Positions 7,928-16,601 of a stretch of DNA of 23,765 bases are shown here, in pieces. The DNA lies in assembly GCF_003438995.1 (NCBI RefSeq), contig NZ_QSUN01000037.1, positions 1 to 23,765 on the forward strand, in the 5' to 3' direction. The notes under the pieces were generated by a model that worked only from the letters and a program-made list of their open reading frames with translations, was not told where the DNA came from and did no database searches. The stretch comes from Bacteroides sp. OM05-12. GTDB lineage: Bacteria > Bacteroidota > Bacteroidia > Bacteroidales > Bacteroidaceae. The position numbers were made by a program, and so were the translations under genes. How positions within the stretch are numbered: the stretch's first letter is position 1; every line of letters starts with the position of its first letter.

Positions 7928-8785
7928 TTAAAACTGCAAAGAGATGATTTGTGGATTGTGGTCTGATAAGAAACCGATAGAATCATTACCTTCTACAGGA
8001 ATTTCAGAATCAAGAACCCTGATTTGAGGTGTGACGAATATAAAGTCGATTTTCTCACGTTCTTCTATCGGTATGCGTCCGAAATCATGGAATGTATAAT
8101 CGACGCCTTCTCCTTTGTCTGCAATCTTGTGGGCATCTTTCATCACGAATGTATTTGTAGTAATAGTTTCGTATGCTTCCCATTTGTCGGAAACATTAAA
8201 ATCACCGGTTAGGATAGCGGGTTGATCACCTGCAATTTCTTTTATCTTGCGAATAATGAGTAATGCGCTGTTTTTGCGTGCTTCTGTACCTATGTGATCG
8301 AAGTGAGTGTTTACTGCCATGAAAACTTTTCCTGTGGTTTTATCTTTGAACTTTGCCCAAGTCGCAATCCTTATACAAGCGGCGTCCCAACCTGTCGAGC
8401 CTATGCTATCCGGCTGTTCGGACAACCAGAATGTATTGCTGTCGAGTACTTCAAATTTATCATGGCGATAGAATAGCGGAGCATATTCTCCTGCCGTTTT
8501 GCCGTCATCTCTGCCAACACCGATAGCTGAATATTCTGTTAAGCAGGATTTTAGATCGTTGAATTGATTATAGAGGACTTCTTGCATACCGATAATGTCA
8601 ATGTTGTGGTTGCAAATGAATTGACAAACATTATCTTTACGGTATTGCCAACTGTTAAGACTATCTTGCGGATTGTCATAGCGTATATTAAAAGTAGCCC
8701 AACGTAAGTTTATATTTCTTTCATTTGCGCAACTGCCTAGCAATATGCTTATGCATGCCAAAAGGATATATAAATTAGTTCTCAT
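7928..8785 (-). CDS. Endonuclease/exonuclease/phosphatase-family lipoprotein
   Basis: 285 residues with a lipoprotein signal (LLGSC-A, cysteine 19), so it acts in the cell envelope. The full active-site set of the DNase I-like metal-dependent phosphatase fold is present: N33 (FNIRYDN), E69 (GMQEVL), H161 (NTHFDH), D195 and N197 (TGDFNVS), D247 (IDFIFV) and D275-H276 (SDHNP). Family members cleave phosphodiesters or phosphomonoesters, including DNA, inositol phosphates and sphingomyelin. In a mannosidase PUL an envelope-anchored member is more likely to act on phosphorylated sugar than on DNA. I recall a mannose-6-phosphate-active phosphatase (BT3783) in the B. thetaiotaomicron yeast-mannan loci as a precedent, but whether it shares this fold should be checked. 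It sits between susD and GH97. Confidence 0.85.
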   Translation of the reverse strand: MRTNLYILLACISILLGSCANERNINLRWATFNIRYDNPQDSLNSWQYRKDNVCQFICNHNIDIIGMQEVLYNQFNDLKSCLTEYSAIGVGRDDGKTAGEYAPLFYRHDKFEVLDSNTFWLSEQPDSIGSTGWDAACIRIATWAKFKDKTTGKVFMAVNTHFDHIGTEARKNSALLIIRKIKEIAGDQPAILTGDFNVSDKWEAYETITTNTFVMKDAHKIADKGEGVDYTFHDFGRIPIEEREKIDFIFVTPQIRVLDSEIPVEGNDSIGFLSDHNPQIISLQF

Positions 8786-8819
8786 AGATTAGGTAAATAA
8801 TTTTGTTTGTGTAGTATAG

Positions 8820-8846
8820 AATGTCCGGAACTAAAGTCCGGACATT
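8820..8846. other. Perfect 10-bp stem-loop after susD
   Basis: AATGTCCGGA at 8820-8829 pairs perfectly with TCCGGACATT at 8837-8846 around a seven-base loop. On the minus strand it lies 23 bases after the susD stop and 35 bases before the next start codon. No T-run follows. It is better read as a 3'-end stabiliser or partial attenuator that would keep susCD mRNA more abundant than the downstream enzyme mRNA than as a full terminator. Confidence 0.6.
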
Positions 8847-8868
8847 TCTACATTCATTTAACTATTAA

Positions 8869-10590
8869 TCAATTACGGAAGTTGTTGGGGGTTACTCTTG
8901 CACCATTGTCATTGTTTGTATCGGCAACGTCCCACCAAACGCGATCTCCTTGAAGTGCGGAAGGTTTGTTTGGATTAGAACTTTCGTTATCGGGATAACG
9001 TACCCGTTTGATGAATTTTCCTTGTGGAACATCCGATGATGTGTTTTGCAAGATATTGGCTAACGCAGGATAATCTGTACGGCGGAACTCTGCCCATCCT
9101 TCATTACCGTTAGGGAATACAGCAATCCATTTTTGTGTGATAATCTGTTCTAGCTGTTCTTCTTTAGAACCATTGTCGAATACGTTGATGAACTTTAATC
9201 CGTCGATATAATCATTGATTGCTGCCTGACCTTTAGTTTGGTTAATTTGATAGTACTCCATAGAAGCGCGAATACCATCTAAATAATAATCTTTGGCGGA
9301 TTTACCGATACCTTGCCAACCACGTAATGCAGCTTCGGCTAATAAGAAACGACTTTCAGCGTAACCTAACCATACGATTTCACGAGCTTTGCACCACCAA
9401 TGTAATGGATCAAGAATATGTTGATCTTGGGTAAGGAGTACTCTGCTTGGAGAATATGTTTCCGCAGAAGTCTTTCCTTTTGGTAGCTCTCCGATAGGCA
9501 TTCCTTTAAAATCTTTATCAGATTCTTTAGGACCGTCTTTTGCATTTAAGTCATCTAAAGAAGTAGGACGCCACCAAAGTATTTCACATCGTGGATCAAG
9601 AATTGTAGATTGGTTCTTGTAAGCCATTTCCATATCTTGGGACATTAACACATTGGCACTCCATTCATATAATAAGGTATAAATGTTTTCATTGCCGTCG
9701 TTATAAGAATATTTTGGAGTTAATTTCATGTTATCGGCATCGTCCTTTAGTAATCCGGCCGGATGTGTCAGGGCGGCAACTCCCTGCTGTTCTGCATAGC
9801 TCGGATTTATGTTTGAAATACGAAGAGCAAGACGCAAGCGCAGTGTATTCGCAAAACGTAACCATTGGTTTACGTCCCCACCATAACATTTGTCGTAATC
9901 TCCTAAATTATATTGCTTTCCTGTCGGAGTTTTCCCTAATTGGTCGATAGCCTGGTCAAGTAATGCAAAGATTGTTTCGTATACTTTTTCCTGTGGCATG
10001 TAATTAACCTTTTCAGATGGAGGTACCATGCCTTTTACGTAATATTCTAATGGTATATCTCCATAAGTATCTGTTTGCATGGATATTAGGAATGCATAGT
10101 ATATACGGGTGATATAGAATGCATTGTGATAATATTCTTTATCACAGAAATAGAATGTTTTGAGTAACTGGCTGTATTCACCTATTGTACGGTCATCATA
10201 GAAATGACGCCAACGACTTGCCGACCACCCGTCATTGTATGAGTAAGTAGGGGAGTTCTGCTGGAAGCCTGCTACATTATTGGCAAAATAGGCACTATAA
10301 ATATCATGTGTCAAGTTTGTCGTGATTTGGTAGTCATTGTAAGCACCTTCATAAACGAAGTTCCCAAAAACAGAGCCGATTGCACTTTCCATGGCCCGAA
10401 TACTTTCCATTGCAGCATCCGAGAGGGTATAGTCTATATCTATGCCTTCTGCCGTACCGCCTATTACAGATATATCATAGATTGGGGCATAAGGGTCAAT
10501 GTTCATTTCGTCAAAATCATTACATGATGCAAATCCTAACAGACTGCATAGTGCAAATAATTTAAATCGATTATATTTTTTAGCTTTCAT
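8869..10590 (-). CDS. susD-like: SusD/RagB-family outer-membrane glycan-binding lipoprotein
   Basis: 573 residues. The lipoprotein signal ends at FASC-N (cysteine 23) and is followed by acidic residues (NDFDEMN), a common surface-export signal in Bacteroidetes. The TPR-like helical body is typical of the SusD family (R-I-Y-Y-A-F, QTDTYGDIPL, R-F-A-N-T-L-R-L-R-L-A-L-R, W-L-G-Y-A-E-S-R-F-L-L-A-E-A-A). SusD proteins form the lid on their SusC partner and bind the glycan at the cell surface. It starts 20 bases after susC and must be co-transcribed with it. The sequence is divergent enough from starch SusD that no specific sugar can be assigned; the linked enzymes point to a mannose-rich glycan. 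Confidence 0.92.
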   Translation of the reverse strand: MKAKKYNRFKLFALCSLLGFASCNDFDEMNIDPYAPIYDISVIGGTAEGIDIDYTLSDAAMESIRAMESAIGSVFGNFVYEGAYNDYQITTNLTHDIYSAYFANNVAGFQQNSPTYSYNDGWSASRWRHFYDDRTIGEYSQLLKTFYFCDKEYYHNAFYITRIYYAFLISMQTDTYGDIPLEYYVKGMVPPSEKVNYMPQEKVYETIFALLDQAIDQLGKTPTGKQYNLGDYDKCYGGDVNQWLRFANTLRLRLALRISNINPSYAEQQGVAALTHPAGLLKDDADNMKLTPKYSYNDGNENIYTLLYEWSANVLMSQDMEMAYKNQSTILDPRCEILWWRPTSLDDLNAKDGPKESDKDFKGMPIGELPKGKTSAETYSPSRVLLTQDQHILDPLHWWCKAREIVWLGYAESRFLLAEAALRGWQGIGKSAKDYYLDGIRASMEYYQINQTKGQAAINDYIDGLKFINVFDNGSKEEQLEQIITQKWIAVFPNGNEGWAEFRRTDYPALANILQNTSSDVPQGKFIKRVRYPDNESSNPNKPSALQGDRVWWDVADTNNDNGARVTPNNFRN

Positions 10591-10610
10591 ATATTTCTTC
10601 TTTTAGTAAA

Positions 10611-13600
10611 TTAAAATCCTAAGTTAACAGAGAAACCGAATGTTCGGGTATAAGGTATTGCCATGAAGTCAATAGCTTGAGAAAACATGGTTGTGTCGTA
10701 ACCACCCTCAGGGCTTGTTCCCGGAGTATGCTTTAATAAATAGGCAATGTTACGAGCTACAAATGATACGTTTAATGAAGTCAACGGAGTTTTCTTTAAT
10801 ATTGATTTGGGGAATGAATATCCGAAAGCGAGTTCTTTTAATTTGATGAATGAAGCGTCATAGATATAATCTTCGGCAATAGTGCTTGCGTAATATTCTT
10901 GCGCTTTTACCTTTGTCGTATTGACTTGACCATCGCTGTATACACCCGGTATTGTCATCATGTAACCGTCGTTCTCGCCACGATTCATAGTCGTTTTCGC
11001 CAAACCGTTTTTAGCTGCACTCATTTCCGACATGGAGAATATTTGTCCGCCGAACTTCATATCAAATAATGCCGAAAGACTAAATCCTTTATAAGTAAAG
11101 GAAGGGGCTACGGACATTAATAGCTTAGGCTGGATATTACCGATTGGTTTTTCTAATCTGACTTTCTCGTCTTCTATTTGTTTGGGCAGACCTGTTTTCT
11201 CTTCAATAATTCTATTTCCATTATTATCATATTGATAGAGTTTTGTAGCATATATCTCTCCCAACTTATGTCCGGGGCGTGCACCTACCTTAACAGGGAA
11301 ATTGCTGTCACCATTAAAATAGATATGATCTACGCCTTCTGCCAATTCTTTCACTTTAGAAACGTTCTTTGCCAAGTTTATATTCAAGTCAAAAGTGAAA
11401 TCTTTAGTTTGTACCGGTGTAGAGTACAGCATGAATTCAAAACCACTATTGGTAATTAAACCTGCATTGACCCATTTTCCTCCACTCCAAGGAGCCGGAG
11501 CCGGGACTTTCATTATCTGGTTTTTCGTGCGGCTGTAATAATAGGTAAAATCGAATCCTAAACGGTTATTGAGGAACTTCATATCCAAACCACCTTCATA
11601 TGATGTGGAAATTTCAGGTTTTAATCGGTCGTTCATCTTCACGTTTTGTTTATTAACAATCAACTCACCCTTTTCGAATTTTAGATCGTAAGAATTGTAT
11701 AATTGATATGGGTCCGTATCTTTACCGACTTGTGCTGCGGATAGACGTAGCTTTGCAAAGGTCAGCCAAGAAGGCAGTGATTTGTCTAATGAACGTACAA
11801 AATCGGAAATAACAAAACTTAAGTTTGCTGAAGGATAGAAGAATGAACGGTTATCTGCCGGAAGGGTAGAAGACCAGTCATTGCGTGCGGTTAAATCCAA
11901 TGCCAGATATTCTTTCCACGATAATTGTAAAGAACCGAATACAGAGTTAGTAGAACGCTCACGACCGGTTTCTCCTGCTGTGTTCAGCATATTTGCTGCA
12001 TTAAATATCCAAACGTTTTTATCAAGCATATTTCTTACACCTGCATCCAGGCTTTCAAACTTCTGGTACATGCAGTTACCGCCAACTGTGAATCCTAAAC
12101 GGAAATTATCGGTCAATTGCTTGTCACCCATTAGGATTACCTCTGCATTTGATTCAAAGAAGTTTTCTTCGGAACGTTTCATCTCATCGTCCAGGATATA
12201 TCGTGGGGCACTAACCTCAAAACCATCTCCTGCATTTGTATCTTGAATGCGGGTACGATAGTAATCGAATGCGTATTTAGCACTTAAATGTAACCAGTCT
12301 GTGAAATTAATCTTTGCACCATAGTATCCGAATGCCCTCCAGCGTTCATCGGAATTGTGGCGTTGGTTGAGTACATAATAAGGATTACGGACACTGGCGT
12401 TAGGGCCTGTCCAGTTTACATGTACGGAATTGTCGTTTGAATATTGTTTCAAATCATCCAGTCGAACGTTATTTGGAATACCCATTAACTGTGAAATTGC
12501 TCCATAAACACCGAAATAAGGACGGTCTTCTGCTTTCGTGCGCGATAGAGATATCTTTCCATCCATGGATAAATATTTGTTCATCTCCATTCCGGCATTC
12601 AAGTCAATGTTGATCTTATTCAGTTTTTCATTCGGGAATACTCCTTTGTTATTGGAACTTCCGAAAGATGCTCTGAAGTGTGATTTATCTGTTACGTTAC
12701 TTACAGATACATTGTGATTGTGTGCAAATCCCGTGTTAAAATAATCTTCCAATTTGTTTCCATAGTTGGAGTAAGGTAGTTGTTGTCCGTTCCATGCAGT
12801 AACCATGTGTCCGTCAAGAACTCCACCCCAGCTGCCGCCGGCAGATTTATCGTATTCTCCGTCTGTTCCTTGACCGTAACGGTCTTGTTTGTCCAAAGTC
12901 TCGGCTACTTGACTCCAAGTAAAGTTTCCGCTATATCTAACTCCGAAGCCATCTTTCTTTGAACCCTTTTTGGTCGTTACCAAGATTACTCCGTTACCGG
13001 CACGTGAACCGTAAAGAGCTGCGGCATTCGGTCCTTTCAGTACGGAAATAGATTCAATATCTTCCGGATTTATATCCATTGCACTACCTCCACGGTCTAC
13101 ACCTCCGTAGTATGAAGCGTCTGAGTTATTATTATCACTGAATGGGACGCCGTCTACAATCCAAAGCGGTTGGTTGTTATCTGCCAAAGAAGAGTTACCG
13201 CGAATCGTTATTTTCGTAGAACCGCCTAAACCTGTTCCTGCCGTATTCATTTGCAAGCCTGCCACTTTTCCTTGTAGTGCACTGGTTACGGAAGGATCAC
13301 CGGTCTTGTTTAACTGGTCGGATTTTAATTCCTGAACGGCGTATCCCAGCATTTTCTTTTCACGCTTGATACCTAATGCTGTTACAACAACTTCGTCAAT
13401 GATTTGTGTATCCTCAGACAACGTGACATTCAAAACATTTTTGTCTCCTAATGCCAGGTTTTGTGACTTGTAACCTATATAAGAATATACGATTACAGGA
13501 TTTGCTTCTGTTACCTTTAACGTATAATTGCCGTCGAAGTCAGTGATTGTTCCGGTTGTCGTACCTTTTACGGATACATTGACACCGATGAGTGGTTCGC

Positions 13601-13988
13601 CGTTCGTATCGACTACGGTACCTGAAATGTTGCGTTCTACCGGGTCTTGTTTAACGGCTTGTGCTCCGTTGTTACCTTTGGATAGATAAACTACGTTATC
13701 TTCAATCTTATAAGTTACATTTTTACCTTTTAAAGCGGCGTTCAGTAACTCTTCCAAAGTGGCATCTTTTACGTTGACGGAAGCTATCGGTGTGCCGGAT
13801 AGCTGATCATCATAAAAGAATTGATACTTGGACTGCTTCTGTACTGTTTTTATCACTTGTCCCAATGTGGTTTGTGAAGTTGACAGGGTGAACTGTGCAG
13901 CTGCCCATTGAATAGGGGCTGCCATAAATAAAAGAATCAATGAAGCACGTAGTAGTTTCGGCTTTCGCAGTAAATGATTACTTTTCAT
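10611..13988 (-). CDS. susC-like: SusC/RagA-family TonB-dependent transporter with STN signalling domain
   Basis: 1125 residues. The signal peptide is cleaved near WAAA-Q (31/32). An STN domain (about 38-104, ending in VVYLSK) follows, then a carboxypeptidase-regulatory-like domain (about 119-193, ISGTVVDTNGEPLIGVNVS), a TonB-box-like stretch (DEVVVTA, 198-204), the plug (to about 350, with VLKGPNAAALYGSRAGNGVI) and a barrel ending in VNLGF. It imports oligosaccharides across the outer membrane using TonB energy. The STN domain is the part that contacts FecR-type anti-sigma factors in the periplasm. Its presence, with an anti-sigma and sigma gene upstream, indicates trans-envelope signalling control. 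The gene has its own candidate promoter at 14064-14097. Confidence 0.95.
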   Translation of the reverse strand: MKSNHLLRKPKLLRASLILLFMAAPIQWAAAQFTLSTSQTTLGQVIKTVQKQSKYQFFYDDQLSGTPIASVNVKDATLEELLNAALKGKNVTYKIEDNVVYLSKGNNGAQAVKQDPVERNISGTVVDTNGEPLIGVNVSVKGTTTGTITDFDGNYTLKVTEANPVIVYSYIGYKSQNLALGDKNVLNVTLSEDTQIIDEVVVTALGIKREKKMLGYAVQELKSDQLNKTGDPSVTSALQGKVAGLQMNTAGTGLGGSTKITIRGNSSLADNNQPLWIVDGVPFSDNNNSDASYYGGVDRGGSAMDINPEDIESISVLKGPNAAALYGSRAGNGVILVTTKKGSKKDGFGVRYSGNFTWSQVAETLDKQDRYGQGTDGEYDKSAGGSWGGVLDGHMVTAWNGQQLPYSNYGNKLEDYFNTGFAHNHNVSVSNVTDKSHFRASFGSSNNKGVFPNEKLNKINIDLNAGMEMNKYLSMDGKISLSRTKAEDRPYFGVYGAISQLMGIPNNVRLDDLKQYSNDNSVHVNWTGPNASVRNPYYVLNQRHNSDERWRAFGYYGAKINFTDWLHLSAKYAFDYYRTRIQDTNAGDGFEVSAPRYILDDEMKRSEENFFESNAEVILMGDKQLTDNFRLGFTVGGNCMYQKFESLDAGVRNMLDKNVWIFNAANMLNTAGETGRERSTNSVFGSLQLSWKEYLALDLTARNDWSSTLPADNRSFFYPSANLSFVISDFVRSLDKSLPSWLTFAKLRLSAAQVGKDTDPYQLYNSYDLKFEKGELIVNKQNVKMNDRLKPEISTSYEGGLDMKFLNNRLGFDFTYYYSRTKNQIMKVPAPAPWSGGKWVNAGLITNSGFEFMLYSTPVQTKDFTFDLNINLAKNVSKVKELAEGVDHIYFNGDSNFPVKVGARPGHKLGEIYATKLYQYDNNGNRIIEEKTGLPKQIEDEKVRLEKPIGNIQPKLLMSVAPSFTYKGFSLSALFDMKFGGQIFSMSEMSAAKNGLAKTTMNRGENDGYMMTIPGVYSDGQVNTTKVKAQEYYASTIAEDYIYDASFIKLKELAFGYSFPKSILKKTPLTSLNVSFVARNIAYLLKHTPGTSPEGGYDTTMFSQAIDFMAIPYTRTFGFSVNLGF

Positions 13989-14163
13989 AGATTAGCATTA
14001 ATTAATTGTTAACTTTAAAATCAAGGAATAAGTTATGTAAACTTTTTCGTCAATCTCTTTATGTTAATAAAACAAGTGTGCTTTTAAAATCACTTACTTG
14101 TTTTGGCGATTTTTTTCAAAAAACTTATTTTTATTTAAAATAACTCTTCGTTTGAGTTGATGG
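13989..14163 (-). promoter_or_regulatory. Leader and upstream region of susC
   Basis: This AT-rich stretch between susC and the repeat array holds the bipartite promoter candidate at 14064-14097. The 75 bases between that motif and the susC ATG form an untranslated leader without an obvious stem-loop. No open reading frame is supported here. Confidence 0.5.
14064..14097 (-). promoter_or_regulatory. Candidate ECF-sigma promoter of susC
   Basis: On the minus strand it reads TAAGTG, 14 bases, CTTGTTTTATTAA. The same two blocks with the same spacing lie upstream of the first GH92 gene (22856-22890). The 13-base CTTGTTTTATTAA block is identical in both. The motif ends 75 bases before the susC start. 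It does not resemble the TAnnTTTG housekeeping promoter, so an alternative sigma factor, most simply the one encoded in this locus, is the natural reader. Confidence 0.6.
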
Positions 14164-14295
14164 GATGGTTGGATTTAATGGTATGGTCGATTGAATCGTT
14201 TGACCTTGGGAAACCTGTCGTTTAAGCAAGGGAAGCCTGTCGTTTAGCCTAGGTCAAACGAAAGGCTTCCCCTGATAAAACGATTCAATCGATTA
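14164..14295. repeat. 22-bp-periodic array forming a 106-bp interrupted hairpin
   Basis: Between the third GH92 and susC the sequence divides into consecutive 22-base units starting at 14164, 14186, 14208, 14230, 14252 and 14274. Units at 14208 and 14230 are near-identical (GGGAARCCTGTCGTTT). The units at 14252 and 14274 are inverted copies of the earlier ones. As a result 14187-14201 pairs perfectly with 14278-14292, and 14208-14223 pairs with 14256-14271 with two mismatches. On the minus strand the hairpin begins about 26 bases after the GH92 stop, where it could end or protect that transcript. No T-run follows. Confidence 0.7.
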
Positions 14296-14317
14296 TATGG
14301 TAGTAGAAAGGATTACT

Positions 14318-16591
14318 TTATCTTTTTTCTTTAGAGAATGAATATGGAAAATCTTCGTCCGTAATTCCTCTGCTCTTATTCGGTTGGTTGTTCATCTTGT
14401 AGTCGATAACTCCACCATTAATTATATCTGAATGTTTCAGGTAGTTCTTAGTGTAATTTTTTCCGTCTATACTCATGGATTGAATATAAATGTTCTCATT
14501 ATTGTTGTCGGGAGCATTGATAATCAAATCCTTTTCATTTTCCAAATGAAGCGTGGCTTTCTTGAACAGAGGTGCTCCCAGCACATATTCGTTGGAACCC
14601 GGACAAACAGGATAAAAACCTAATGCCGTGAATACATACCAAGCAGATGTTTGTCCGTTGTCTTCATCTCCGCAGTAGCCGTCAGGGGCAGGAGTGTACA
14701 TACGGTTCATTACTTGTCGTAGCCAATATTGTGCTTTCCATGGTTCTCCTGCATAGTTATAAAGGTAAATCATGTGTTGGATCGGCTGATTTCCGTGTGC
14801 ATAATTTCCCATATTCATAACGGTCATTTCCCGAATCTCATGGATAACCTGACCATAATAACTGTCGTCGAAAACAGGTGGAACAGAAAAGACGGAATCG
14901 AGCATAGTAATAAACATTTCCTTTCCTCCCATCAAGTCGATTAATCCTTGTGGATCATGGAACACAGACCAGGAATAATGCCAACTGTTTCCTTCGGTGA
15001 ATGCATCACCCCATTTTAATGGGGGAAATGGAGACATGAAGGTTCCGTTCTCATTCTTTCCGCGCATTAACAGTGTTTCTTTATCGAATACATTCTTATA
15101 ATTCATTGCACGTTTGGCAAATAGCTTTATCTCTTTTTCCGGACGGTTCAACGCTTTTGCCAGTTGATAGATACACCAATCGTCATAAGCGTATTCTAAT
15201 GTACGGGCGGCATTCTCGTTAATTTTCACATCATAAGGAACATACCCCAAGTTGTTGTAGTATTCATATCCGAGACGTCCGGTAGAAGAAACTTCGGGAT
15301 GAACACTTTCTGTTCCGTGAATCAATCCTTTGTATAATGTCTCCAGGTCTTTTACTTTGATTCCTTTCATATAAGCATCTACCAATACGGAAGCCGAATT
15401 GTTACCGATCATGCAACCTCTATGTCCGGGGCTGGCCCATTCCGGGAAAAAGCCACTCTCTTTGTAGGTATTAATCAATCCTTCTTGAATTTCTTTATTT
15501 GCAGAAGGATACATCAGGTTTAGTAGAGGGAAAAGACAACGGAATGTATCCCAAAATCCGGTATCTGTATACATATATCCCGGTAATACCTGCCCGTTGT
15601 AAGGGCTGTAATGAATTGCATTGCCGTTGGCATCCAACTCATAGAATTTACGTGGAAATAAAAGCGAACGATATAAACACGAGTAGAATGTACGGTACTG
15701 GTCAAGTGTGCCTCCTTCTACTTCTATGCGTCCTAATACATTTTCCCATGCATCTTTACCTTTCGCAGTCAGTGTCTCAAAACTATCGTTATTTAACTCT
15801 TTCAAGTTGATGACTGCTTGCTCCGGACTAATGAAAGATGAAGCTATTCGCGCATGAACCGTTTCACCTTTACGGGTGCTGAAACCAATGATTGCACCCG
15901 TATGATTTGCCTTTTGTTCGTTTACATTTTCTTTTAAGTTCGTATCGATAACAGTTGCACGGTAGGTAAATGGTTTATCGAATTCTATTACAAAATAGTT
16001 CTTGAAGTTTTCCGGCACTCCACCGCTATTTCTGGTCGTATATCCGATAATCCTGTTTTCCTCCGGAATTATCTTTATATAAGAACCCTGATCGAAAGCA
16101 TCAACAACGATGTATGAATGATCGTTTTCGGGGAAAGTAAAGCGGAACATTACAGCCCGTTCTGTCGGTGTCATTTCCGTTACTACATCGTGTTCGGCCA
16201 AATATACCTTATAATAATAAGGTTTGGCTATTTCTCCTTTATGAGAGAACCAGCTGGCACGTTTGTCTTCGTCGAATTCAGGCTTTCCTACAACCGGCAT
16301 GATGGAAAACTGTCCGTAATCGTTTATCCAAGGGCTGGGCTGATGGGTTTGTTTGAATCCCCGAATCTTATTGGCAGTATATACGTATTGCCAACCGTCA
16401 CCCATTTTTCCGGTTTGCGGTGTCCAGAAGTTCATGCCCCACGGACGGGCTATGGCAGGGTAGGTATTACCTGTTGAAAGTTCATAGGTCGATTGGGTTC
16501 CCATAAGCGGGTTTACGTATTCTGTGAGGTCTCCTGCTTTTATGAAAAGAGTAGAACTTAATAAAGCTGTTAGCAAAAATATTTTTCTCAT
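14318..16591 (-). CDS. GH92 exo-alpha-1,2-mannosidase, BT3990-like
   Basis: 757 residues from the ATG at 16591. A longer reading from a GTG at 16615 overlaps the preceding gene and is disfavoured. The signal peptide (MRKIFLLTALLSSTLFIKAG) lacks a lipobox, so the protein should be soluble in the periplasm. With this start, the acid E533 (FTEGNSW), the dyad H584-E585 (VIHEIREM) and D642/D644 (GDEDNG) fall on the very residue numbers I recall for BT3990, a calcium-dependent inverting alpha-1,2-mannosidase. The H-E dyad is the recalled determinant of alpha-1,2 specificity. The enzyme would strip terminal alpha-1,2 mannose from high-mannose arms. It follows the second GH92 by 10 bases. Confidence 0.9.
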   Translation of the reverse strand: MRKIFLLTALLSSTLFIKAGDLTEYVNPLMGTQSTYELSTGNTYPAIARPWGMNFWTPQTGKMGDGWQYVYTANKIRGFKQTHQPSPWINDYGQFSIMPVVGKPEFDEDKRASWFSHKGEIAKPYYYKVYLAEHDVVTEMTPTERAVMFRFTFPENDHSYIVVDAFDQGSYIKIIPEENRIIGYTTRNSGGVPENFKNYFVIEFDKPFTYRATVIDTNLKENVNEQKANHTGAIIGFSTRKGETVHARIASSFISPEQAVINLKELNNDSFETLTAKGKDAWENVLGRIEVEGGTLDQYRTFYSCLYRSLLFPRKFYELDANGNAIHYSPYNGQVLPGYMYTDTGFWDTFRCLFPLLNLMYPSANKEIQEGLINTYKESGFFPEWASPGHRGCMIGNNSASVLVDAYMKGIKVKDLETLYKGLIHGTESVHPEVSSTGRLGYEYYNNLGYVPYDVKINENAARTLEYAYDDWCIYQLAKALNRPEKEIKLFAKRAMNYKNVFDKETLLMRGKNENGTFMSPFPPLKWGDAFTEGNSWHYSWSVFHDPQGLIDLMGGKEMFITMLDSVFSVPPVFDDSYYGQVIHEIREMTVMNMGNYAHGNQPIQHMIYLYNYAGEPWKAQYWLRQVMNRMYTPAPDGYCGDEDNGQTSAWYVFTALGFYPVCPGSNEYVLGAPLFKKATLHLENEKDLIINAPDNNNENIYIQSMSIDGKNYTKNYLKHSDIINGGVIDYKMNNQPNKSRGITDEDFPYSFSKEKR

Positions 16592-16601
16592 ATTGTCGGA
16601 T

